From contig NZ_PJKB01000001.1 in assembly GCF_002884975.1 (NCBI RefSeq), positions 1,405,561 to 1,469,560 of the forward strand: 64,000 nucleotides of DNA, read 5' to 3'. Shown piece after piece: positions 51,713-59,925 of this stretch. The notes below the pieces were generated by a model. The model was given only the letters and a program-made list of their open reading frames with translations, made no database searches and was not told the DNA's origin. The position numbers and the translations under genes are program-made. Every line of letters begins with the position of its first letter. The first letter of the stretch is position 1. Source of the stretch: Akkermansia muciniphila. Its GTDB lineage: Bacteria > Verrucomicrobiota > Verrucomicrobiia > Verrucomicrobiales > Akkermansiaceae.

Positions 51713-51754
51713 ATTGACTGTCAGTCAGTATACTGCTATCCACGGCAGTACCCC

Positions 51755-52363
51755 ATGAAACGTTTCCTCCTCCTGCCGGCGGCATTCCTGCTGCCGTGCG
51801 CCTGCATTTCCGTCAATACGGCCGCCCAGACGCTGAACGCCGGGACCGTTTACCGCAACTGGGAGCTGGATGACCGCGCCTATGTGAAAAACGGCTTCGT
51901 TTACATCAAAGCCGTGCAATGCGACCAGCGCAAGGAAACTCCGGTCATCGGACCGCCCATGGCCCAGTCAGACTTCATTTCACAAATGGAGGATATTCCG
52001 GGAACGGAAAAGACCGTCTTTTTGCAGCTTAACAAGAAAGACCTTCCCGATCCCATGGAATACAAAGACCTCCTGGGCATGGTACTTGAGGAGAATTTCA
52101 CCGTTCCTCCCCGGTTTTCTCTGTATGGAGCTCATCAAATTACCCTTCCCCACCTGAACTTTAGCAGAAAAGAAAACGCTTCTCCCACCGTAGCAGCCGT
52201 AAAGATCATCAGCGCTCCCTCCACGGGCCGGAGAATTCTGGCGGGAGCACAGAGCTGCTTGATTGACGCCCCCGGTACCGTGATTGCCAATATTCTCATC
52301 ATTCCAGCGGCCATCGTGGCCGCCCCCTGCAAGGGCTTGTACTACCTGTGCTCCGGGGAATGA
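51755..52363 (+). CDS. Exported or lipid-anchored protein of unknown function
   Basis: 202 residues. The N-terminus KRFLLLPAAFLLPCACISVN is a signal peptide with two cysteines near the end; the lipobox is imperfect. The mature part includes FVYIKAVQCDQRKETPVIGP and a hydrophobic C-terminal segment AGAQSCLIDAPGTVIANILIIPAAIVAAPCKG that may lie in the membrane. No family is assigned. The frame is open upstream to 51593, but that stretch lies inside the previous gene and its terminator. Confidence 0.6.
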   Translation: MKRFLLLPAAFLLPCACISVNTAAQTLNAGTVYRNWELDDRAYVKNGFVYIKAVQCDQRKETPVIGPPMAQSDFISQMEDIPGTEKTVFLQLNKKDLPDPMEYKDLLGMVLEENFTVPPRFSLYGAHQITLPHLNFSRKENASPTVAAVKIISAPSTGRRILAGAQSCLIDAPGTVIANILIIPAAIVAAPCKGLYYLCSGE

Positions 52364-52428
52364 CGGACCAGGCCGTTCCAAGCAAACAACGCGCCTTCGC
52401 GTTCGTGCCCGCCCTTGCTTCATCCCCA

Positions 52429-52449
52429 TGCGGGAAACGTTTTCCCGCA
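52429..52449. other. Perfect inverted repeat between convergent genes
   Basis: Arms TGCGGGAAA (52429-52437) and TTTCCCGCA (52441-52449) with a 3-nt centre. There is no T-tract on either side. It could help to end both convergent transcripts. Confidence 0.4.
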
Positions 52450-52495
52450 CGGGTACGTATTCCATCCGGATGCCTGGCTCAGCCGTCGTCTGCCG

Positions 52496-53281
52496 TCATG
52501 AGGGGACCGTGTCCGGCAGCTCCGGACGGAACGTCCAGCCCTCATCCCCGTGATACACCATCATGCGGGTCATGCCGCCGTCAATGACCAGGTTTTCCGC
52601 ATTGACAAAGCCGGAACGGCAAAGGAAGAACACAGCCTGGACGATATCCTCCGGCGTTCCGGCGCGTCCGGCAGGATGCTGGAGCGCGTCCTCCCGCGAC
52701 AAGGGGCCGAACGCCCCCGTATCAATCCAGCCGGGGCTGATGCTGTTCACCCGGACGCCGAAGGGAGCCAGGCTCATCGCGAGGGCGTGGGTCAGGGAGA
52801 CGAGGGCGCCCTTAACCGCACTGTAGCTTTCCGTGTCCTTCTGGGACATGGAGGCGCGGGTGGAGGCGATGTTGATCATGGAAGCGCCGCGGGAAAAATG
52901 ATCACGGAACAAAAGGCTGAGCAGGTAGGGGGCGGAAACGCCCACGCGCAGAACTTCATTAAAGTCCTCATAGGAGCAGCCGGAAAGAATGCCGCGGCGC
53001 GTAATGCAGGCATTGTTTACCAGGACATCCACATGAACGAAGCGTTCCAATACCTTTTCCGCAAAAAAACGCACGTCCTCTTCCACTCCCGCATCCCCCG
53101 TCACGCAGAGATGGCCCTCTCCCGGCAGTTCCTCCAGCAGGGCGGCCGTTTCCCCATGCCTGACATCCAGCACCGCCAGCCGTGCGCCTGCCGCGGCGCA
53201 TGCCCGCGCAATGGCGCGGCCAATACCGGAAGCGCCCCCCGTCACTACCACAACGCGGCCGGAAAAATCAATATCCTTCAT
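52496..53281 (-). CDS. Short-chain dehydrogenase/reductase
   Basis: 261 residues, classical SDR. VVVTGGASGIGRAIARA is the cofactor loop, LDVRHGET has the Asp that usually favours NAD(H), NNACITRRGIL corresponds to NNAG, and SYSAVKGALVSL supplies catalytic Tyr and Lys with Ser in the preceding INIASTR. Closing motifs ISPGWIDT and NLVIDGGMTRMMVYH are typical. The substrate cannot be inferred: sugar, sterol or fatty-acid related forms are all possible. Convergent with the preceding gene; next minus-strand gene 58 bp upstream. Confidence 0.88.
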   Translation of the reverse strand: MKDIDFSGRVVVVTGGASGIGRAIARACAAAGARLAVLDVRHGETAALLEELPGEGHLCVTGDAGVEEDVRFFAEKVLERFVHVDVLVNNACITRRGILSGCSYEDFNEVLRVGVSAPYLLSLLFRDHFSRGASMINIASTRASMSQKDTESYSAVKGALVSLTHALAMSLAPFGVRVNSISPGWIDTGAFGPLSREDALQHPAGRAGTPEDIVQAVFFLCRSGFVNAENLVIDGGMTRMMVYHGDEGWTFRPELPDTVPS

Positions 53282-53339
53282 GGACCGATTGTCCTGCTCC
53301 TCCCGTGGATGTCAATAGGCTCTTTCCGGCATGCCGCTC

Positions 53340-54590
53340 TCAATGCATGTACATCACATAGCGGTAAAAGCCCATGGCGCGGGAAAGAAGCGGAGAACGG
53401 CTCACAACGTCCGTCTCCACAATGAGATGGGCCATGGTGCTGGAAACAGCCATTTCCGCATCCTCCGCACGGCGGCTGATCCGCTCCATATCCTTGGTTT
53501 TCACCAGGTTCATCTGCCCTGATTTCTGAAAAATATCAACAACGTAGCGCAGCCTTTTCAGCTTGGCCACCACTTCCACCACTTCCATGGCGCGCTGGTC
53601 CGCCGTCGCGGTATCCTTGATGCCTCTCAGGAGAAACTGGACTCTCTCCAGGCACAGGCAGAATTCCTCCATGGTCATGATGGGGTCAACCCAGAATTCC
53701 TGAAAATCCATCAGCCTGGGCTGTTCCATTTCAAGGCCTACCACCGCTTTCTGCATGGCAGGGGAATCATACATCCTGGCAGTCACCAGCCTTAACAGAG
53801 CCCGGAACGCCCGTTTGCGGTCTTCATCCGCCTTCCTCCTCATCTTCTCCAGCCCGTTATGGTAGTACCGTTCAAATCCGGGAATCCAGGCCCTGTACTC
53901 CTTTTCTAGCCGTCCGATATTGCTCACCTGCTCCTTGACCATGCGGCCCTGGAGGGCTACGGACATGGCATAAGCTTCCGCCGCCACTTTGTTGTCAATC
54001 CCTTCCAGCATGTCCACCATGGCGGAATACTGGTCCAGGTAAGCTTTCAGGAACGGCAGAATCCTGTCGCTCAAATACCGGGCCATCCGTTCCTCCGTCA
54101 GGCTGAGCCCGTATTTTTCCAGACCGTCGCGGATCAGGCCGGAATCATAATACCCGAATTGATGAATCTTCAGCACTCCCTCCATCATCCGCTCGTGGGC
54201 CTGGTCCACCCGCTCCTGAAGAATGGAATGAAAGGCGGGATGCTCCTTCCGGGATTCTTCATGTACGCGCGGATTCAGGATCATCAGCCGCCCGCAGTTC
54301 ATGTCGTAAAGCTTCAGCCTTTCCGTCAGCCGCCCCAGCTCCTCCATCGCGGCCTCTCCCATGGCGCGGTCCTGAATGGAAGCGACCAGGTCCGTCATCT
54401 GCTCCACATCCTTCAGGCGCAGGGAAAGGAGCTCTTCATAAGATTCCACCGGGGAAAGCTTTCCGGAATCACCTTCTTCAACATATTCCGGCTTATCCTC
54501 CTTATTACCGCAGGAAGACAGCGCCAGCAGACACGCCCCCCCCAGCAGCGGCAAATTCAGGAACAGGAAAAAACGGGAACTGAGTTTCAT
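53340..54590 (-). CDS. Helical lipoprotein of unknown function
   Basis: 416 residues. Lipobox LALSSCGN after a signal peptide (start MKLSSRFF, ATG 54590). The mature protein is almost entirely alpha-helical with heptad-like stretches (YEELLSLRLKDVEQMTDLVASI, ARYLSDRILPFLKAYLDQYSAM) and might form a coiled-coil or helical bundle in the periplasm. No family recognised. The longer open frame to 54647 adds a basic, non-signal N-terminus and is not used. Confidence 0.65.
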   Translation of the reverse strand: MKLSSRFFLFLNLPLLGGACLLALSSCGNKEDKPEYVEEGDSGKLSPVESYEELLSLRLKDVEQMTDLVASIQDRAMGEAAMEELGRLTERLKLYDMNCGRLMILNPRVHEESRKEHPAFHSILQERVDQAHERMMEGVLKIHQFGYYDSGLIRDGLEKYGLSLTEERMARYLSDRILPFLKAYLDQYSAMVDMLEGIDNKVAAEAYAMSVALQGRMVKEQVSNIGRLEKEYRAWIPGFERYYHNGLEKMRRKADEDRKRAFRALLRLVTARMYDSPAMQKAVVGLEMEQPRLMDFQEFWVDPIMTMEEFCLCLERVQFLLRGIKDTATADQRAMEVVEVVAKLKRLRYVVDIFQKSGQMNLVKTKDMERISRRAEDAEMAVSSTMAHLIVETDVVSRSPLLSRAMGFYRYVMYMH

Positions 54591-54747
54591 GAGAAAGCGG
54601 CGTTGATGAGGGGAGGCCCTGAAGCCCGGCCCGCATCGTGGCAACATGGTTACCGTAAGAAAGCGGCCCCAAAGTTCAAGGCCTTTTCATTTCATCCGGA
54701 AAAAACATTCCCGCATTCTTGATGTGCGGAAATATTCTTTTAATATC

Positions 54748-54816
54748 ATGAACACTCTCCCGAACCCGGAGGTCACACCTTATTACCAACTCCATCTTAT
54801 CCGCCGTGATTCTTGA
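54748..54816 (+). CDS. Possible 22-residue leader ORF overlapping the def start
   Basis: ATG 54748 opens a 22-codon frame ending in TGA at 54814-54816, ten bases after the first base of the GTG start of def. It is in a different frame. A GGAGG lies inside it. It might couple translation to def, but may be chance. Confidence 0.3.
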   Translation: MNTLPNPEVTPYYQLHLIRRDS

Positions 54817-55450
54817 CATTCTTCAATACGGGCACCCCCTTTTGAGGGAGGAATGCAGCCCCGTGGTTCATATCAACAAAGACCTTCTTTCCTTTCTGGA
54901 CGATATGCAGGAGACCCTGGCCCAGGGGGGCATAGGCCTGGCCGCTCCGCAGGTGGGAAGACCCATTCAGATGGTCACCATCAATATTCCGCCCACGGAC
55001 ACCACCACTACCTGGCTGGAGGTGGACGGACGCCCGGCTACGCTGGAACAGATCATGCCCCTGAATTTCATCAACCCCGTTCTGCATCCCTTCGGGAAAA
55101 AAGTGCCGTACCGGGAAGGCTGCCTGAGCATCACCAAGGTTTATGCGGACATTATGCGCCGTTCCTGCGTGAAAGCCGTTCTGACACTGATGGACGGGCG
55201 CACGGTGACCATCAAATGCAACGGGCTGCTGGCCCGCTGCCTGCAGCATGAGGTGGACCACCTCCATGGCGGACTGTTCACGGATATGGTTTCCCCGGAG
55301 GACCACGCCAAGGTGGTGCGCAGGCTCAAGCTGACGCACCCGGACGCCTTTGAGGAAGACGACGACAGCTACGCGCGCCGCATGAAGGAGGAGCGCCGCG
55401 CCCAGGCCCGTGAGGCCCATACCCCGCCACCGCCCAGAAAGACGGCCTGA
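54806..55450 (+). CDS. def: Peptide deformylase
   Basis: 214 residues from a GTG start. All three active-site motifs are present: GIGLAAPQVG (residues ~43-52), EGCLSI (~102-107, metal Cys) and QHEVDHLHG (HExxH, two metal His and catalytic Glu). Removes the N-formyl group from nascent proteins. GTG 54806 is the only in-frame start before the conserved ILDILQYGHPLLRE segment. The tail beyond the fold (~40 residues) is charged, with SYARRMKEERRAQARE and a Pro-rich end. No fmt gene adjoins. Confidence 0.95.
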   Translation: MILDILQYGHPLLREECSPVVHINKDLLSFLDDMQETLAQGGIGLAAPQVGRPIQMVTINIPPTDTTTTWLEVDGRPATLEQIMPLNFINPVLHPFGKKVPYREGCLSITKVYADIMRRSCVKAVLTLMDGRTVTIKCNGLLARCLQHEVDHLHGGLFTDMVSPEDHAKVVRRLKLTHPDAFEEDDDSYARRMKEERRAQAREAHTPPPPRKTA

Positions 55451-55471
55451 TATTCCTCCTTATTCCACCGC

Positions 55472-55513
55472 TAAAAAATGCCCCGGCTTTCCACATGGAA
55501 AAACCGGGGCATT
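55472..55513 (-). terminator. Intrinsic terminator of tdh
   Basis: Ten-pair stem (55477-55486 with 55504-55513) around a 17-nt loop. On the minus strand the stem runs into TTTTTT (55478-55473). It lies just beyond the tdh stop. On the plus strand it follows def by about 25 bp but lacks a T-tract. Confidence 0.8.
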
Positions 55514-55542
55514 CCTTAACATGTTAAAAAAGGCCGGACAGA

Positions 55543-56571
55543 TCAGACAATCCAGTCCAGAACCACCTTGCCGGACTTGCCGGAATTCATGGCTTCAAAG
55601 CCTTCCCGGAATTCCGTGTAGGGCAGCCGGTGCGTGATGATGGGCGCTATGTTCAGGCCGCTGCGGATCATGGAATCCATCTTGTGCCAGGTTTCAAAGA
55701 TTTCACGGCCATAAATGCCCTTCATCTTCAGCCCCTTCCAGATGAATTTATTCCATTCGATGCTGGAGCCGTCCGGCTGGATGCCCAGCAGGGAAATGTT
55801 GGCTCCGTTGCGGGAGTTGTCAATGATGTCTTTCAGGCAGGACGGGGCGCCGCTCATTTCCAGGCATACGTCAAACCCTTCCGTCATTTCCAGCTCCTTC
55901 ATCACGTCCTCCAGTTTTTCACGGGTCACGTTCACGGTGCGGTCCGCGCCCAGCGTCTTGGCCAGGCTCAGGCGGAAATCATTAATGTCCGTAATGACCA
56001 CCGTCTTGGCTCCGGCCTTCTTGCAGACGGCGGCGGCCATGCAGCCGATGACGCCCGCGCCCGTAATCAGGACGTCTTCCCCCACCATGTCCCAGGACAG
56101 GGCCGTATGGACGGCGTTGCCCAGGGGATCGAAGATGGAGGCGATTTCCATTGGAATGCTCTTGTGGATGCGCACCACGTTGTCCTGGGGAATGGAAAGA
56201 TACTCCGCAAAGCAGCCGGGCCTGTTCACGCCCACGCCCTTCGTGTTCGGGCACAGGTGCTTCCGGCCGGAACGGCAGCTCCGGCAGTGGCCGCAGACGA
56301 TGTGGCCCTCCCCGGAAACGATTTCCCCGGGCTTGTATTCCGTTACGGAAGAACCCACGGATTCAATCACGCCGCAAAACTCATGGCCCACGTGCATCCC
56401 CACGGGAATGGTCTGCTGGGCCCACTTATCCCAGTTCCAGATATGAAGGTCCGTGCCGCAAATGGCTGTTTTATGAATTTTAATCAGGACATCGTTCGGG
56501 CCGACTTCCGGCATGGGAACATCCATCAGTTCCAAACCGGGGCCTGCCTGCGTTTTTACAAGAGCTTTCAT
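55543..56571 (-). CDS. tdh: L-threonine 3-dehydrogenase
   Basis: 342 residues, zinc-dependent medium-chain dehydrogenase. [33 protein letters not shown] (catalytic zinc ligands), [16 protein letters not shown] (structural zinc Cys set), [27 protein letters not shown] and [15 protein letters not shown] follow the E. coli enzyme almost residue for residue. Oxidises threonine to 2-amino-3-ketobutyrate. The partner lyase gene kbl is not adjacent. The start MKALVK (ATG 56571) is chosen over an ATG three codons upstream. Divergent from the glucan phosphorylase gene. Confidence 0.96.
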   Translation of the reverse strand: MKALVKTQAGPGLELMDVPMPEVGPNDVLIKIHKTAICGTDLHIWNWDKWAQQTIPVGMHVGHEFCGVIESVGSSVTEYKPGEIVSGEGHIVCGHCRSCRSGRKHLCPNTKGVGVNRPGCFAEYLSIPQDNVVRIHKSIPMEIASIFDPLGNAVHTALSWDMVGEDVLITGAGVIGCMAAAVCKKAGAKTVVITDINDFRLSLAKTLGADRTVNVTREKLEDVMKELEMTEGFDVCLEMSGAPSCLKDIIDNSRNGANISLLGIQPDGSSIEWNKFIWKGLKMKGIYGREIFETWHKMDSMIRSGLNIAPIITHRLPYTEFREGFEAMNSGKSGKVVLDWIV

Positions 56572-56841
56572 GCCCCTCATTCATGCTCTTTTTCCCCTGC
56601 GGCGGCAAGCTCAAAATTCGTTTCCGGCGCACCGGAAAACCGCTTCCGGAACGGAGCCTGGCGCACCGCCGCCTGCCCTCCGTTCCGGCCCTGTAAAACC
56701 CGGGAAGGCAAACTCCGGAAAGGCATTCCTGTTCAATCAACAATTCAGACACACACGCAATTTGCCCTTTCCAATATGGACGAATCATGATACCAAGGCA
56801 TACGGTTCACCTGTTGAACGTTTTACTCTACTTACAGAACC

Positions 56842-58506
56842 ATGGCGAAATCATTTTTACCCACCATTTTCGAACATCCGTATGAAATCGACCCCAAATA
56901 CGGAAAAAGCGTAGCGTACTTCTCCATGGAATACGCCATTGACAATTCATTCAAAATCTACTCCGGCGGCCTGGGCTACCTGTCCGGCTCCCATATGCGC
57001 AGCGCCCATGACCTGCGCCAGAACCTCGTAGGTGTCGGCATCCTGTGGAGCTACGGCTACTACAACCAGATCCGGGCTGAAGACGGTTCCATGGCCACGC
57101 AGTACATGCGCAAGAACTACCCGTTCCTGGAAGACCACAACATCAAATTCCTCATCCACGTCTGCGGCGCCCCCGTCTGGGTGAAGGCCTACTTCCTGAA
57201 TCCGGAAACCTTCGGCACCGCCCCCATGTTCTTCCTTTCCACGGACCTGGAGGAAAACGACGAGGAAAGCCGCAACATCTCCCGCCGCCTGTATGATGCC
57301 AACGGCTTCACCCGCATCGCCCAGTACGTGCTGCTCGGCAAGGGCGGCGCCCGCCTCTTTGACGAGCTGGGCATTGAACCGGAAATCTACCACCTGAACG
57401 AAGCCCACGGCCTGGCCGCCGCCTTCCACGTGCTTGCCAAGACCGGCAGCGTGGAGGAAGTGCGCAAGCGCTTTGTCTTCACCACCCACACTCCGGAAGA
57501 AGCCGGGAATGAAAAGATGGACGTGAACACCATGAACACGTTCTCCTTCTTCGACGGGCTTTCCATGGAACAGGTGCGCGCCGCCGTAGGCCTGACGGAC
57601 AACACGTTCAACTACACGCTGGCCGCCCTGCGCCTCTCCCACATCGCCAACGGCGTTTCCAAGCTCCACGGCGAAGTTTCCCGCCAGATGTGGAAGGACT
57701 ATGAAGGCGTGTGCCCCATCATCCACATCACGAACGCTCAGAACCAGAAATACTGGCAGGACCCGGAACTGGCGGAAGCCTTCCAGGCCCGCAACAAGGA
57801 AGCCTTCATCCGCCGCAAGCGCGCCCTGAAGAAAGCCCTCTTCCGCATGGTGGGGGAACAGACGGGCCGCGTCTTTGACCCGAACTGCCTCACCATCGTC
57901 TGGGCGCGCCGTTTTGCGGCCTACAAGCGTCCGGACCTGGTCACCGGCAATCCCACCATGTTTGAACGCATGCTCCAGCGCACCAATTATCCGGTGCAAT
58001 TCATCTGGGCCGGCAAGCCCTACCCGATGGACCACGGCGCCATTGAAATCTTCAACCGCCTGAACGACATGACGGCCAAATACCCCCGTTCCGCCGTACT
58101 CACCGGCTATGAACTGGGCCTGAGCCGCTACCTGAAGAACGGCTCCGACGTGTGGCTCAACAACCCCGTAGTCACCCGGGAAGCCTCCGGCACCTCCGGC
58201 ATGTCCGCCGCCATGAACGGCTCCATCTCCGTCTCCACCAATGACGGTTGGATCTGTGAATTCGCCAAGGACGGAGAAAACTGCTTCGTCATCCCGGAAG
58301 CGGCTCCCCACCTCTCCCCGGAAGCCCGCGACCGCTCCGACCGCGACAACTTCTACAACATCCTGGACGACAAGATTCTGCCGCTCTACTACGATCACAA
58401 CGACAAGTGGATGGACATCGTCTTCAATGCGATGACGGATATCTACCCCGAGTTCGACTCCGACCGCATGGCGGACCAGTACTACACGGAAATGTACAAC
58501 AGCTAA
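56842..58506 (+). CDS. glgP: Short alpha-glucan phosphorylase family protein lacking the PLP lysine
   Basis: 554 residues, GT35 family of the short type (classical GlgP is ~800). Conserved: VAYFSMEYAIDNSFKIYSGGLGYLSGSH, the nucleotide-independent core, VFTTHTPEEAGNEKMD, NGVSKLHGEVSRQMW, VWARRFAAYKRPDL and REASGTSGM. In phosphorylases the segment after GTSGM/GTSNM is Lys, which holds pyridoxal phosphate; here it is Ser455 (GTSGM-SAAMNG). The protein may therefore not bind PLP in the usual way. Likely role in glycogen or maltodextrin breakdown, but catalytic class is uncertain. Short relatives in Bacteroidota may share this variant (from memory, not checked). Confidence 0.82.
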   Translation: MAKSFLPTIFEHPYEIDPKYGKSVAYFSMEYAIDNSFKIYSGGLGYLSGSHMRSAHDLRQNLVGVGILWSYGYYNQIRAEDGSMATQYMRKNYPFLEDHNIKFLIHVCGAPVWVKAYFLNPETFGTAPMFFLSTDLEENDEESRNISRRLYDANGFTRIAQYVLLGKGGARLFDELGIEPEIYHLNEAHGLAAAFHVLAKTGSVEEVRKRFVFTTHTPEEAGNEKMDVNTMNTFSFFDGLSMEQVRAAVGLTDNTFNYTLAALRLSHIANGVSKLHGEVSRQMWKDYEGVCPIIHITNAQNQKYWQDPELAEAFQARNKEAFIRRKRALKKALFRMVGEQTGRVFDPNCLTIVWARRFAAYKRPDLVTGNPTMFERMLQRTNYPVQFIWAGKPYPMDHGAIEIFNRLNDMTAKYPRSAVLTGYELGLSRYLKNGSDVWLNNPVVTREASGTSGMSAAMNGSISVSTNDGWICEFAKDGENCFVIPEAAPHLSPEARDRSDRDNFYNILDDKILPLYYDHNDKWMDIVFNAMTDIYPEFDSDRMADQYYTEMYNS

Positions 58507-58532
58507 GGAAACATCCTTTCCCGCTTTTACGC

Positions 58533-58572
58533 AACGGCCGCCCTTCCCCGTGGAAAGGCGGCCGTTCCTGTT
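58533..58572 (+). terminator. Terminator of the glucan phosphorylase gene
   Basis: Ten-pair stem (58533-58542 with 58557-58566) around a 14-nt loop, then a short, partly T-rich tail. It lies 26 bp beyond the stop. Confidence 0.55.
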
Positions 58573-58631
58573 CAAGCCTGTTTCAAAAATCCATGGACCG
58601 GAGTTGAGGAATCCTCAAAAAAAACCGGAGA

Positions 58632-59405
58632 CTATTTGGCCTCCCCTTCTTCGCCGCCGGCGTCAGCCGCGGCCTTGTCCGCGGGCCGCTTGCGGCGGTG
58701 CGCAAAAACGTTCTCCTGCTGCCATACGCGGGAAAAGGCGGACGTGATGAGCCCCGTGGAAATGGCGATAATGGATACGGCAATGAACATGATCACCCCG
58801 GTAAAAATGCGCCCCATGGGCGTAATGGGCACCAGATCGCCGTACCCCACCGTGCTCAGAGTCTCCACGGCGAACCAGAGGGCGTCAAAAAAGGAGCGGA
58901 ACTTCTCCGGCTGGGCTTCATGCTCCGCAATGTAAATGCCCAGGGACGTGACGTACAACATGAACAGGATCACGGAGAAGAACAGGAAAAATTCATCCCG
59001 GATCAGGTAAAAGGCCTTTTTAAAACTGGCTGCGGTTTCATTAAACCGGGCCAGCTTGAAGATGGCCAGCACGCGGACAATCCGCAGGGAATAAAGAATC
59101 TGCCAGTCCACTCCGAAAAACATGCCCAGGAACGGCACGCAGACGATGAAATCCAGAATGCCCATGCCGCTGAAGATATAAGCCTTCCGCGGCTTGGCGC
59201 ACAGTACCCGCAGGATGTACTCAAACACAAAGAAATAGCTGATCCAGTAATTCACCTTGGCCGCAATGCGGCCTACCAGCGGGTGAACGTCCGGAATGGC
59301 ATTCAGCGTGTACAGCATGAACCATACCAGAATCAGCACCCTGACGACGTTTTCCCAGGGGCCGAAATTGGCTGCGCCTTGCTTGGTGCGGGTAATCAGG
59401 GGCAT
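58632..59405 (-). CDS. Voltage-gated-type potassium channel
   Basis: 257 residues from ATG 59405. Six-helix plan: S1 VRVLILVWFMLYTLNAI, S2/S3, an S4-like LYSLRIVRVLAIFKLARF with spaced Arg, pore helix ALWFAVETLSTVGYGDLVP with the K+ filter TVGYGD, and S6 TGVIMFIAVSIIAISTGLI. The family name in databases is usually ion transporter, but the filter indicates potassium selectivity. The C-terminus is Lys/Ala-rich. A longer start at 59438 would overlap the upstream gene by 25 bases; ATG 59405 avoids that. Confidence 0.9.
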   Translation of the reverse strand: MPLITRTKQGAANFGPWENVVRVLILVWFMLYTLNAIPDVHPLVGRIAAKVNYWISYFFVFEYILRVLCAKPRKAYIFSGMGILDFIVCVPFLGMFFGVDWQILYSLRIVRVLAIFKLARFNETAASFKKAFYLIRDEFFLFFSVILFMLYVTSLGIYIAEHEAQPEKFRSFFDALWFAVETLSTVGYGDLVPITPMGRIFTGVIMFIAVSIIAISTGLITSAFSRVWQQENVFAHRRKRPADKAAADAGGEEGEAK

Positions 59406-59413
59406 GGCGGAAA

Positions 59414-59773
59414 TCAGGAATGAAGGGCGGCTTTCCACTCGTCAGCCTTGAAGCCGACGCAGATCCTCCCGTTGGTGATTAGAATGGGGCGTTTGACCAG
59501 CATGCCGTTGGTAGCCAGCAGGGCCACCTGCTCCTCCAGGCTCATGCCGGGAAGCTTGTCTTTCAAATTCATGCTCTTGTACAGCAGGCCGTTGGTATTG
59601 AAAAACCTCTTGGACGGCAGGCCGCTCTCTTTAATCCAGGTCCGGAGCTCCTGCGCCGTGGGATTCTGCTCCACAATGTGGCGGTCCTTATAGGAAACGC
59701 CCTGTTCATCAAGCCATTTTTTGGCTTTCTGGCAAGTCGTGCACTTGGGATATTCAATAAACAAGGAAGGCAT
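59414..59773 (-). CDS. ArsC/Spx-family thioredoxin-fold protein
   Basis: 119 residues. YPKCTTCQKAKKWLDEQGVSY is the CxxC-containing start of the Spx/YffB group, and ELRTWIKESGLPSKRFFNTNG and RPILITNG are the other family blocks. It may be a thiol reductase or regulator. The arsenate-reductase set of residues is not clear enough to claim that activity. It ends 8 bp before the potassium-channel start on the same strand, so the two are probably cotranscribed. Confidence 0.88.
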   Translation of the reverse strand: MPSLFIEYPKCTTCQKAKKWLDEQGVSYKDRHIVEQNPTAQELRTWIKESGLPSKRFFNTNGLLYKSMNLKDKLPGMSLEEQVALLATNGMLVKRPILITNGRICVGFKADEWKAALHS

Positions 59774-59925
59774 ACCTGCACGCTAGCCCCGCAAACACAC
59801 CGGGTCAAGCGGGCAGCACAGCCATCCTGCCGTCATGACTTGATTGGAACACGCCGGACGCCTCCGCCGTGAAAGCGGCGTACCCTGAAAAAAAACGCAG
59901 CAGGAAGGCCCGGCGCTCCGGAACG

